DNA of 49,152 nt, taken from the NCBI GenBank assembly GCA_017513085.1, contig JAFWDK010000035.1, forward strand, positions 1 through 49,152, given 5' to 3'. The translations under genes were made by a program, and so were the position numbers. Positions 40,117-48,796 of this stretch are shown here, piece after piece (position 1 is the stretch's first letter; every line of letters starts with the position of its first letter). Source of the stretch: Clostridiales bacterium. Lineage in GTDB: Bacteria > Bacillota > Clostridia > Saccharofermentanales > Saccharofermentanaceae. The notes beneath the pieces are model-generated. The model made no database searches. It saw only the letters and a program-made list of their open reading frames with translations, and had not been told where the DNA came from.

Positions 40117-41718
40117 TCACTCTCTGGTAAACTGCGAGATAAACTGCCAGGCCTGCTCACCCGTGTGCTCACGGTACTCATGCACCTGCTCGCTGATGCT
40201 CGAGAGCGCCGTCCGGCACACACCATCCTCGCTGTCAAAATAGCGGATGGTCAGCGTGCTGCCCCGGCTCTCATCGAACTTCTTCTCCACACGCTCACCG
40301 GCAAGTCCGAAGATCGGATCCTCCCAGTTCTCTTTATTCTCGTAGAGCACGGCGTCGAAGTCTTTTTTCAGTTTATTGACTTTCGCCATATACTTCACGC
40401 GCTCCAGCGAATCATCCGCCTGGAACGGCAATTCCGGAAGATGCGATTTCTCTCCGCCGGAAATAAAGATCGGAACCATCACATCCATGTTGATACCATC
40501 GTCCAAAGACTTGCCGAACGGATTCTTCTTCACCGGGAAAAGCGCACTCGCCGGTGCCATGCCTGCGAAGATCTCCGGGTACTCCTGGAACATATCCCAT
40601 GTCTTGGCGCTGCCCATCGAGAATCCCGTCGCATAGATACGGGTGACATCCACGTTGTACTTCGATTTCAGATCCTCGATCACCTGCACCACTTCATCCG
40701 GCGGTACATCCTGGTGGTTTTCAAACGAGATGAAAAGGAAGTCGTGACGGTGACAGATCGACCACCAGCCGGCCACGAATGTCAGATACATGGAAGAGTC
40801 TCCGCCGCCATGGAAACCGATCACCATCGGCGCCGGACCTTTGTCGAAAATGCCTTTGTTGTAATACGCGAAATAACCGACCTCGTGCTCAGTCGTCCCC
40901 TTATACTTACCGAACTGGCGGTCCGAAGTTTTTACTACGGTACTGCCCCACTCTTCAACCATATTGAGTTCTTCGAAGTCCGGCTCGATCTCGATCTTAC
41001 CGCACCACATCTTAAACTTACGCACGAATGCCTTAAAGTCCGCCTCATACTCAGCGGTTTCCTTGATAAGAAGATGCTCGCAACCGGAAAAAGCAGCATT
41101 GATCTCCTCACTGTTGCCCACGCTCAGGATCGCAATATCTTTACGATCCACCTGTGGCACGACGGAAAGATTCTCCATCGAACACATCGCCGGCGTGATC
41201 TCTCCCGGCCCCCACAAATACTCGCCGGAGAGAGTGGTCAGAAGATTCTTCGCCACATAGTCCGCCGACTTTCCGAAACTGTAAATATCCGCACGGAAGA
41301 TCGCTCCACGGATGAAATATCCCTTGAATTCACGAGTAAAAAAATCATCGATACGCTCGTAACCATCCTCGTAATAAGGATGCATCTTGGTCTGCGAGAT
41401 CAGCTCCGCATAAAGCGACGCGTCTGCGCCCTCCCAACCATTCTTATTCGTCGGATAAACAAAAAGCACTGTGCTGTCGACAGCAGATGCGATCCGGGCG
41501 AGTCCTCTTTCCTCAGCAAAAGCAACCGCCTCTTCCATGCTCTGTTTTTCTTCTTCGAAAATAAGGAGAAGCGGTGCGCGGAATCCGAAGTTGTGCACTT
41601 CCCCATTGATCGCCGTTTTCGGCTTATATACTTTTAAAGTATAATTCTCAAATTCGTGCTCCCAGCATTTCCCACCGTTTTCGAGTACGGTGACACTCGG
41701 TTTCTCCATCATCGGCAT
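40117..41718 (-). CDS. Alpha/beta hydrolase, PHB depolymerase/esterase-like
   Basis: 533 residues from the ATG at 41718 (AAGGAG 9 nt upstream); the frame extends to 41838 but overlaps the promoter. Two parts: an N-terminal beta-rich ~1-290, and a C-terminal hydrolase ~300-530 with oxyanion-type FHGGGDSS, nucleophile GFSMGS (Ser) and a later Asp/His. This is the LpqC/PHB-depolymerase-like esterase group. No signal peptide is visible. Substrate unknown. Rsm22-like gene follows. Confidence 0.82.
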   Translation of the reverse strand: MPMMEKPSVTVLENGGKCWEHEFENYTLKVYKPKTAINGEVHNFGFRAPLLLIFEEEKQSMEEAVAFAEERGLARIASAVDSTVLFVYPTNKNGWEGADASLYAELISQTKMHPYYEDGYERIDDFFTREFKGYFIRGAIFRADIYSFGKSADYVAKNLLTTLSGEYLWGPGEITPAMCSMENLSVVPQVDRKDIAILSVGNSEEINAAFSGCEHLLIKETAEYEADFKAFVRKFKMWCGKIEIEPDFEELNMVEEWGSTVVKTSDRQFGKYKGTTEHEVGYFAYYNKGIFDKGPAPMVIGFHGGGDSSMYLTFVAGWWSICHRHDFLFISFENHQDVPPDEVVQVIEDLKSKYNVDVTRIYATGFSMGSAKTWDMFQEYPEIFAGMAPASALFPVKKNPFGKSLDDGINMDVMVPIFISGGEKSHLPELPFQADDSLERVKYMAKVNKLKKDFDAVLYENKENWEDPIFGLAGERVEKKFDESRGSTLTIRYFDSEDGVCRTALSSISEQVHEYREHTGEQAWQFISQFTRE

Positions 41719-41797
41719 GTCTGTCATCTCCTTCAGATCCTTATTCTTGTAAGGGCCCGACACAGGTTTTCCGCCCGTCATTGAGCCCACAGGATTT

Positions 41798-41826
41798 ATT
41801 ATATCGAAAACCCCGAACGAATACAA
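41798..41826 (-). promoter_or_regulatory. Promoter of hydrolase gene
   Basis: Minus strand TTGTAT (41826-41821), 17-bp spacer, TATAAT (41803-41798). Confidence 0.7.
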
Positions 41827-41844
41827 AATGCTATTCACAAAAAA

Positions 41845-41874
41845 TTGACATTTTCTTTACAGGACAAATATATT
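41845..41874 (+). promoter_or_regulatory. Promoter of giant LRR gene
   Basis: TTGACA (41845-41850), 18-bp spacer, TATATT (41869-41874). The leader of ~115 nt contains a hairpin. Confidence 0.65.
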
Positions 41875-41943
41875 TATTAATTTCCGCTTTATACCGAAAA
41901 CCTAGAATGTAAATTGTGAAGTTGCATTTTCACTCACAAAAAA

Positions 41944-41969
41944 CTTCCGAAAGATCAACGATCCGGAAG
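41944..41969 (+). other. Leader hairpin of giant LRR gene
   Basis: CTTCCG (41944-41949) and CGGAAG (41964-41969) with an inner GATC/GATC pair. It lies between promoter and AAAGGAGG; it may stabilise or control the mRNA. No known riboswitch matched. Confidence 0.5.
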
Positions 41970-41996
41970 CGCTGATAAAGCAAAGGAGGTAAAGGT

Positions 41997-44900
41997 ATGG
42001 CAAGTAAAAAACGACTACGGAGCATATGCATGATGCTCTCCATGATCCTGATCGGAGTGTTCGCACTCACGGTCTTCCAGCCCGCGGGCAAAGTCGCGGC
42101 TGCAGACTCTGCGATCAAAGCTTACGGTCGGAATACATTAGATGGAAATGTGTATCAATTCCGATTGTACGAAAAGGAAAGAAAAGACCCTGAAACAGGC
42201 GAAGTTGAAAAGTATTATGCTTTTGCCGGTTTTTTCCCGAAAACAAGCGAGTCTTCCGACGGATATTCCTATCTTCCTACGACACAGCTTGGTATCCCGG
42301 TCGATTTTTATGATAATGAAAATCTGATCGGTACACCATATTTTATTGAAGCTATCGCTTCTGACTGTTGTAGAGAGTTCGAAAAGATCGGAAATAGCAC
42401 CGGTCTTGAGATCACTGCACTTTCTATTCCAAGCGGAGTAAAAACGATTGAAACGCAAGCATTCTCGGGTACAAATGTGGCAACGATCTCTCTCCCTGAC
42501 TCACTTGAAACCATTGGAAACAGTGCTTTTTCCGGTTGTAAAATGCTTACACGCGCGGACTTGAGCAGATTAGATGATCTTCAAAGCCTGGGTTCCGGCA
42601 TATTCAGCGGATGCACGATCCTTGAAGAAGCTCTGCTGCCTAATCAAGCTCCGGGCTTTACAGAGATTCCGAGCAGCATGTTCGCTAGCTGCTCCAAACT
42701 ATCTACCATCGCCATTCCGGATAGCGTAACTTCAATCGGAGCCAACGCCTTCAGCGGTAATACAGATCTGGAGAGTGTGAGTGGCGCAAACTATATCATC
42801 ACTTTTGGCACGCAGGCTTTCCAGGGATGCTCGAAGCTGGTAAATTTCGTCATTCCTTCTTCCACGTTGGAAATCAGAGACGGCTGTTTCCAGAACTGTA
42901 CCAAACTGGTAAACGTAACCATTCCAAGTGATATTGACCTTCGAATCTTAGGCAAAAACGCATTTCAATCTACTGCCATCACCTCATTTACTGTTCCTTC
43001 AAGCAGCAACCAGTTGTGGACAGTAGGTTCAAATTGTTTTAAAGATTGTAAGTCACTCGTACAAGTTACCTTTAATACATCTTCCATAAAAACACTTGAT
43101 ACTTATGCATTTAATGGATGCACCAGCCTCACCTCTCTGACCATTGACGGCACTTCTCTCGAAATCATCGGAGATAATTGCTTCAACAATTGTGTAAAAC
43201 TCCATAACATTTCCACCAGAGGCAATGAACAACTGGCTAATGTCAAGAGTTTCGGTAACGCTGCGTTCCAGGGATGCGAAGCCTTTACGGAATTCGTGAT
43301 TCCTTCGCAGATCGAAAAGATCGGCGACTCTACTTTCAGCGGCTGCAAGAATATCGAAAAAATCTATTTCAGCGATTCCGACACGCTCACACGTATCGGC
43401 AACAGTTCTTTTTATGGATGCGAAAAGATGGTCATCGCCGACAAGACGACCGATGAAGAAACCGGTCTTCTTCCGGCAACTGTTGTCAATATCGGTAACT
43501 ACGCTTTCAGAAACTGCAAAGCCATGACCAAACTGATCCTGCCTTCAGGACTTCAGGCTCAGGGCATCGGCACCGGCGCATTCCAGGGCTGTTCCTCTAT
43601 TATTAATCTTACGATCCCGGATTCGGTAACCACTTTGTATGCGGGTACATTCTCCGGTTGTACGAAACTAGAGAACGTCGTTCTTTCAGATGCATTAACA
43701 GAGATCAAAGATTCTCTCTTTACCGGATGCACCAATCTCCATAGTATCGTCATCGGAAGTCATGCGACAAGCATCGGCATGTATGCGTTCAAAGATTGTA
43801 CCAATCTTAAAAGTGTAACCATGGGCGACGCCATCGTTACGATCGGCGACCAGGCTTTCTACAATTGCAAAGCTCTTGGGAAAGACGGCACGGCATTTGA
43901 GCTCAGCAGCGCGCTCACCAACCTCGGCAACCAGGTCTTCTATAACTGTTCATCACTTTCCGGTCTGGCTATTCCAAGTGGTGTGACAGCGATCGGCAAC
44001 AGTTGCTTCGAGAACTGCACCGCACTTGACGCCGTAACTATGGGAAACAACATTATTTCCATCGGCAACAGCGCTTTTAAGAACTGCACCAAGCTCGGAT
44101 CCGGCAGTGATTTCGCACTGAGCAGCGCACTCGTCACGATCGGCACAAGTGCTTTTGAAAAGTGTGAATCCTTGACCGCTATTGCAATTCCGGACAACGT
44201 AACCGAGATTCCGCTTAGCTGTTTCAACGGTTGTAAAGCACTGACAACTCTTACTATGGGTGACAGTGTCGTTTCCATCGGCAAGCAAGCTTTCTATCAG
44301 TGCTCCAATCTCGGTCTGGACGGCGCGACCGTCGAGCTGAGCGATGGGCTTCAGTACATCGATGAGAATGCTTTCTACCAGTGCAAATCTCTTACCGAGA
44401 TCGCTTTCCCGGATTCCGTAACCGTCATTGCCAAGCAGTGCTTCTACGGATGTAGTGAACTGGTCAAGTTCACAATGGGCAGCGGCGTCACAACGATCGG
44501 TGAAAAGGCTTTCTACGAATGTAAGAAACTTGGTTCGGACGGAAACAAGATCATCCTGAGCGAATCTCTTACAGATATCGATCCGCATGCTTTCTACGGA
44601 TGCAGCAAAATCACTTCTATCGATATCCCGGATCTGGTTAAGTCCATCCCGACATACTGCTTCTATGGTTGTACTTCACTTCAGAGCATCACTCTCGGAA
44701 ATACGATCTCATCGATCGGCATAAGTGCTTTTAACGGATGTTCGGCGCTTCAGAAAATCGACATTCCGGAGAATGTGACGATCATCTCTGATTACAGCTT
44801 CAACGCGTGTACGAATCTTTCCGCCGTAACGATGGGAAACAACGTGACACATATTGGCCCGAGCGCTTTCTATAACTGCCAGAAGCTCAGCAGCATCACG

Positions 44901-47900
44901 CTTAGCGAGGCGCTTACACAGCTCGGCGCAAATGCTTTCTACAACTGCTTCGCTTTGACAAGCATCGACCTTCCTGAACCGCTTACCATCATTCCGGAAA
45001 ACTGCTTCTATGGTTGCAAAGCTCTCGACAAACTGACGATGGGCAACAACGTGACCAAGATCGGAAAGTCTGCTTTCCAGAACTGTGAGAAGCTCGGCAA
45101 GTCCGGCGTATTCAACCTCAGCGATGCAATCTTCGAGATCGGCTCCGGTGCTTTTAACTCTTGTAAAGCTCTATCTGACGTGGCTCTTCCTCCGGAACTC
45201 GATGCGATCCCTGACCAATGCTTCAACAACTGTATCGCGCTCAAGACTCTGACTATGGGTAACAAGGTTGAGTCCATCGGAGCGAATGCTTTCAACGCAT
45301 GTACAAATCTTGGCAAGAATGATTTCGAGATCCACCTGAGCGATGCGCTGACTCTCATCGGCAACAGTGCATTCTATCAGTGCTCTTCGCTTTCCGCCAT
45401 CGACATTCCGGACGGCGTGGAAGTAATTCCGGAGAACTGCTTCAATGGTTGTACTTCTATTGACCGTATGACCATGGGCAACAACGTGACCTCCATCGGA
45501 AAGATGGCGTTCTATAATTGCTCGAAGCTTGGCAAGAACTACGACATCGCACTGAGCACAGATCTTGTAACCCTCGGCGAAAGTGCTTTTAACGGATGCG
45601 CATCTCTCTCCGCAATTGACATTCCGGAAGGTGTAGCCGTTATTCCGACATCCTGTTTCAAGGGTTGTTCGCTGCTCACCGAGATGACCATGGGCAATAA
45701 CGTGACCGACATCATGAATGAAGCATTCAGCGGTTGCGCTTTCCTCGGCAAGAACTGCGTCATCTCGCTCAGCGATTCTCTCGACTTCCTCGGCCAAAGC
45801 GCTTTTAACGGATGCGCGTCTCTCGAGGCGATCGAGATCCCGAGTGGTGTTGCGACTATCCCGCAGAGCTGCTTCAAGGGTTGTACAAACCTTATCGCCG
45901 TGACAATGAGTGACAACGTCGAGATCATCGACCGTGAAGCATTCTCGGGCTGTTCCTCTCTCGGAAAAGACGGTGTGGATTTCACACTTTCTGAAGGTCT
46001 GGAAACACTTGGTGTTCAGGCATTCGCAAGTTGCACATCTTTGGAATACATCCGTCTTCCGTACTCTATCTCCACCATTCCGGCGAACTGTTTCAACAAC
46101 TGCACATCGCTTCGCACGGTAGATCTGAACGAAGTGAAGAACATCGGCGAGAGTGCTTTTAACAAGTGCACGTCTCTCACGGATCTCCACTTCCCGGATA
46201 CGATCGAGTCTCTCGGCAAGTCCTGCTTCTATCAGTGCGCATCTCTCGAACTCGTATTTGTTCCGGATTCCATCAATGTGATCCCGAGCCAGTGCTTCGG
46301 TTCATGTACTTCTCTCAAGTACGTCTTCATTCCGGATTCCGTCCGTTCGATCGAGAATGGTGCTTTCTCCGGTTGCCAGCTCCTCGCAGTCGAGCTTCCG
46401 GATGCTTTGACCACATATAAGTCTTCGGCTTTCAATTCGAATCCGAACCTTAACCGTGTCGTCACTGACATGGATAAGATCACGATCATAGAATATTGGG
46501 GAACCAACATGCAGGTCAACGTACCGGCCGTAGTCTACAACATGCCTGTTATCGCGATCGCTTCCAATGCTTACGCACAGACAAAAATCACTCAGGTACA
46601 CGTCCCGTCTTCCATAACGTCTATCGCGGCAAATGCGTTCTATCAGTGCACATCGCTTCAGACCGTACGAATCAACGAACAGACCACAGTTGCAAGCGGT
46701 GCTTTTGCAGGATGCACATCGGTATACCGCCTGAAGGACATCGACGACGAGTACACCAAGATCCTGAAATACTATGGTGAAGCTGATGTTATCCGTATCC
46801 CTGAGAGACTCGAGAACAGAAAGGTCATCGAGATCTGCGCTTCCGCTTTCGCCAACAACAAGTCCCTGACTTCTGTCTACGTTCCGAAGCAGATCACTCA
46901 GATCGGCAGCAAGGGCTTCTACAATTGCTCTAACGCCATCATCGAGTATTACGCAGCAACCGGTCTGGGCGCAAATGCATTTACCGGATGTAAGGGCGCT
47001 AACATCTACGGCGCTACTCCTACACCTCGTCCGACCAATACGCCGGTTCCGACCAACACACCTAAGCCGACTCCGACCAATACGCCGAAGCCGACTCCGA
47101 CTAAAGCTCCTGGCGTCTCTCCGACTCCTGTAGCCGATAAGACCGTCGAGGTTGGCAAGAGCTTCCAGTATACTGTTTCCGGTGTTTCCGCAAGCAGGAT
47201 CAAGTGGTCGGTAGGTAACACTTCTGTAGCGACAGTTGACTCTGCCGGACTCGTAACCGGTAAATCCGTCGGTAACACTTACCTGTATGCGGCTCTTCCG
47301 AACGGTACGACAGTCAAGTGTCTGATCCGTGTCGTCTACCCGACTCTCAAGCTGAACTACACCGAGAAGACATTGCACATCAACCAGAAGCTCCAGTTCA
47401 CAGTTTCGAACACTTCCGGTCAAAAGATCACCTGGTCGGTCGGTAACACTTCAGTGGCTACTGTAGATCAGAATGGTAATGTCACCGGCAAGAGCGCGGC
47501 CAATACTTACCTCTACGCCAAAAGCGCAGACGGTCGTGTCGCGAAGTGCCTGTTGAAGATCGTCGATCCGGGCACACTCGGCATCAACTACACCGAGAAG
47601 ACTGTCTACCTCGGACAGACCTTCACCTTCACTGCCAAGAAACCTGGCATCCTTACTCCGACCTGGTCGGTAGGCAATACTGCCATCGCCAAAGTCGACA
47701 GTAATGGTAAGGTGACACCAGTCAGCGTCGGCAATACTTACCTGTATGTGAAGACCGCTGACGGACGTTCGGCCAAGTGCCTGATCAAAGTCGTTGATCC
47801 GGGCGCCCTGAACATCACCTACACGGAGAAGACCATCAAGCTTGGTCAAACCTTCCAGTTCACCGCCAAGAATCCGGCAGGACAGACCGTGACCTGGAGA

Positions 47901-48032
47901 GTAGGTAATACAGCCGTAGCAGTTGTCGATGCCAATGGTGTCGTTACTGCCAAGAGTGTCGCCAACACGTACCTCTACGCCAGCACGCCGGACGGACGCG
48001 AAGTCCGCTGCCTGCTGAAGATCGTCGCCTGA
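41997..48032 (+). CDS. BspA-type LRR surface protein with four Ig-like domains
   Basis: 2011 residues. Signal peptide ~1-37 (FQPAGKVAAADS). Residues ~130-1540 are dozens of BspA/TpLRR units of ~23 residues (LTSIDIPxxVxxIPxxCFxxC and GxxAFxxC), many nearly identical. A PTPTNTPKP linker is ~1676-1710. C-terminal four Ig-like (Big_2-type) repeats of ~70-75 residues at ~1714-2011, each with WSVGNTxVAxVDxxG and NTYLYA. Function: adhesion or polymer binding at the cell surface. AAAGGAGG lies 7 nt before the ATG. No sortase motif or SLH domain is seen; the C-terminus ends in the last Ig domain. Downstream the final 40 bp of the gene is repeated four times. Confidence 0.95.
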   Translation: MASKKRLRSICMMLSMILIGVFALTVFQPAGKVAAADSAIKAYGRNTLDGNVYQFRLYEKERKDPETGEVEKYYAFAGFFPKTSESSDGYSYLPTTQLGIPVDFYDNENLIGTPYFIEAIASDCCREFEKIGNSTGLEITALSIPSGVKTIETQAFSGTNVATISLPDSLETIGNSAFSGCKMLTRADLSRLDDLQSLGSGIFSGCTILEEALLPNQAPGFTEIPSSMFASCSKLSTIAIPDSVTSIGANAFSGNTDLESVSGANYIITFGTQAFQGCSKLVNFVIPSSTLEIRDGCFQNCTKLVNVTIPSDIDLRILGKNAFQSTAITSFTVPSSSNQLWTVGSNCFKDCKSLVQVTFNTSSIKTLDTYAFNGCTSLTSLTIDGTSLEIIGDNCFNNCVKLHNISTRGNEQLANVKSFGNAAFQGCEAFTEFVIPSQIEKIGDSTFSGCKNIEKIYFSDSDTLTRIGNSSFYGCEKMVIADKTTDEETGLLPATVVNIGNYAFRNCKAMTKLILPSGLQAQGIGTGAFQGCSSIINLTIPDSVTTLYAGTFSGCTKLENVVLSDALTEIKDSLFTGCTNLHSIVIGSHATSIGMYAFKDCTNLKSVTMGDAIVTIGDQAFYNCKALGKDGTAFELSSALTNLGNQVFYNCSSLSGLAIPSGVTAIGNSCFENCTALDAVTMGNNIISIGNSAFKNCTKLGSGSDFALSSALVTIGTSAFEKCESLTAIAIPDNVTEIPLSCFNGCKALTTLTMGDSVVSIGKQAFYQCSNLGLDGATVELSDGLQYIDENAFYQCKSLTEIAFPDSVTVIAKQCFYGCSELVKFTMGSGVTTIGEKAFYECKKLGSDGNKIILSESLTDIDPHAFYGCSKITSIDIPDLVKSIPTYCFYGCTSLQSITLGNTISSIGISAFNGCSALQKIDIPENVTIISDYSFNACTNLSAVTMGNNVTHIGPSAFYNCQKLSSITLSEALTQLGANAFYNCFALTSIDLPEPLTIIPENCFYGCKALDKLTMGNNVTKIGKSAFQNCEKLGKSGVFNLSDAIFEIGSGAFNSCKALSDVALPPELDAIPDQCFNNCIALKTLTMGNKVESIGANAFNACTNLGKNDFEIHLSDALTLIGNSAFYQCSSLSAIDIPDGVEVIPENCFNGCTSIDRMTMGNNVTSIGKMAFYNCSKLGKNYDIALSTDLVTLGESAFNGCASLSAIDIPEGVAVIPTSCFKGCSLLTEMTMGNNVTDIMNEAFSGCAFLGKNCVISLSDSLDFLGQSAFNGCASLEAIEIPSGVATIPQSCFKGCTNLIAVTMSDNVEIIDREAFSGCSSLGKDGVDFTLSEGLETLGVQAFASCTSLEYIRLPYSISTIPANCFNNCTSLRTVDLNEVKNIGESAFNKCTSLTDLHFPDTIESLGKSCFYQCASLELVFVPDSINVIPSQCFGSCTSLKYVFIPDSVRSIENGAFSGCQLLAVELPDALTTYKSSAFNSNPNLNRVVTDMDKITIIEYWGTNMQVNVPAVVYNMPVIAIASNAYAQTKITQVHVPSSITSIAANAFYQCTSLQTVRINEQTTVASGAFAGCTSVYRLKDIDDEYTKILKYYGEADVIRIPERLENRKVIEICASAFANNKSLTSVYVPKQITQIGSKGFYNCSNAIIEYYAATGLGANAFTGCKGANIYGATPTPRPTNTPVPTNTPKPTPTNTPKPTPTKAPGVSPTPVADKTVEVGKSFQYTVSGVSASRIKWSVGNTSVATVDSAGLVTGKSVGNTYLYAALPNGTTVKCLIRVVYPTLKLNYTEKTLHINQKLQFTVSNTSGQKITWSVGNTSVATVDQNGNVTGKSAANTYLYAKSADGRVAKCLLKIVDPGTLGINYTEKTVYLGQTFTFTAKKPGILTPTWSVGNTAIAKVDSNGKVTPVSVGNTYLYVKTADGRSAKCLIKVVDPGALNITYTEKTIKLGQTFQFTAKNPAGQTVTWRVGNTAVAVVDANGVVTAKSVANTYLYASTPDGREVRCLLKIVA

Positions 48033-48193
48033 CGCGACGCGAAGTCCGCTACATGCTGATGATCGTCGCCTGACGCGACGCGAATCCGCTGCCTGCTGAA
48101 GATCGTCGCCTGACGCGACGCGAATCCGCTGCCTGCTGAAGATCGTCGCCTGACGCGACGCGAATCCGCTGCCTGCTGAAGATCGTCGCCTGA
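47993..48193 (+). repeat. Tandem copies of the gene's 3' end
   Basis: The last 40 bp of the LRR gene, up to its TGA, recur past the stop. TGA ends at 48032, 48073, 48113, 48153 and 48193, i.e. steps of 41, 40, 40, 40 bp. Copies drift slightly (TACATGCTGATG in copy 2). As 40 is not a multiple of 3, the copies are not in one frame. Confidence 0.93.
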
Positions 48194-48280
48194 CGCGACG
48201 CGAAGTCCTCCGGACGCGCTGCAAGACGTCTCCTGAAAGACGCGACGCAGCGCCCACGGGGACACGAAGCGACGCCCGCG

Positions 48281-48421
48281 GCCGGGGCAAGAAGCCAGCG
48301 GCCCGATCCCGATGAAGGACGGCGGCCGGGGCAAGGAGCCAGCGGCCCGATCCCGATAAAGGACGGCGGCCGGGGCAAGAAACCAGCGCCCGATCCCGAT
48401 GAAGGACGGCGGCCGGGGCAA
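48281..48421 (+). repeat. GC-rich 43-44 bp tandem repeat
   Basis: Starts of GCCGGGGCAAG at 48281, 48325, 48369 and 48412 (steps 44, 44, 43), with GATCCCGATGAAGGACGGCG between. The arrangement follows the 3'-end duplication; coding is not supported. Confidence 0.88.
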
Positions 48422-48442
48422 GTGGTATAACAAGTAATCAAG

Positions 48443-48473
48443 AAGCGCAACCCAAACAAAAAGGGCTGCGCTT
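48443..48473 (-). terminator. Hairpin downstream of tRNA-Val
   Basis: On the minus strand AAGCGCAGCCC (48473-48463) pairs with GGGTTGCGCTT (48453-48443), a stem of 11 bp with one G-U; it is weaker on the plus strand. No long T-run follows, so terminator activity is uncertain. Confidence 0.45.
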
Positions 48474-48499
48474 CGGCGTTTCCGCTTCTTCGCAACCCC

Positions 48500-48576
48500 T
48501 GGTGGGTAGTATTGGACTTGAACCAACGACCCCTTGCATGTCAAGCAAGTACTCTAACCAGCTGAGCTAACCACCC
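48500..48576 (-). tRNA. tRNA-Val (anticodon GAC)
   Basis: 77 nt with encoded CCA. Acceptor GGGTGGT/ACTACCC, D-arm GCTC...GAGT, anticodon arm CTTGC-TTGACAT-GCAAG with GAC anticodon, and T-arm GTTGG-TTCAAGT-CCAAT. All stems are complete. Confidence 0.97.
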
Positions 48577-48594
48577 GACTATTTGACTTAAAAG

Positions 48595-48623
48595 AGTTTA
48601 CTAGAAAGCGGCAAAGAAATCAA
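48595..48623 (-). promoter_or_regulatory. tRNA-Val promoter
   Basis: Minus strand TTGATT (48623-48618), 17-bp spacer, TAAACT (48600-48595), ~19 bp before the mature 5' end. Confidence 0.65.
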
Positions 48624-48656
48624 GTCATTTCTACCTATCCCCTTCTCTTTTTTTCA

Positions 48657-48723
48657 AAGCAGGTAGCTGCCATTCCCGCCACTGCTGCGTGGAGTGTGAT
48701 CAGCCGGATACAAGGCTGGGTGG
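48657..48723 (+). ncRNA. Possible cobalamin-like riboswitch fragment
   Basis: CCCGCCACTG at 48675-48684, a GGAG-type segment and, after a short gap, AGCCGGATAC resemble the conserved core of cobalamin aptamers (CCCGCnACTG and AGYCMGGAKAC). The 5' GGTG..GGGAA parts are not clear and the nearest plus-strand gene lies beyond the window, with array C in between. Low confidence. Confidence 0.3.
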
Positions 48724-48773
48724 TCCGAATAATACTATCCCGTAGCGCTGGTTAAATTGTTATTGTCAACGCG

Positions 48774-48789
48774 GTTAGTTATGACTAAC
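48774..48789. promoter_or_regulatory. Iron-box-like palindrome
   Basis: GTTAG-TTATGA-CTAAC, inside a longer perfect palindrome GCGGTTAGT-TATG-ACTAACCGC (48771-48792). Confidence 0.55.
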
Positions 48790-48796
48790 CGCATGG

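Noticed and set aside
39988..41637. 549-residue plus-strand ORF
   Set aside because: Antisense shadow of the hydrolase gene with His/Arg/Leu-rich composition and no Shine-Dalgarno.
45171..47423. Long minus-strand ORFs within the giant LRR gene
   Set aside because: Antisense to a repetitive coding gene, Cys/Arg/Ser-rich and unrelated to any family.
47975..48544. Minus-strand ORFs over the tandem repeats and tRNA
   Set aside because: They run through the tRNA-Val gene and short repeats, with no conserved domain.
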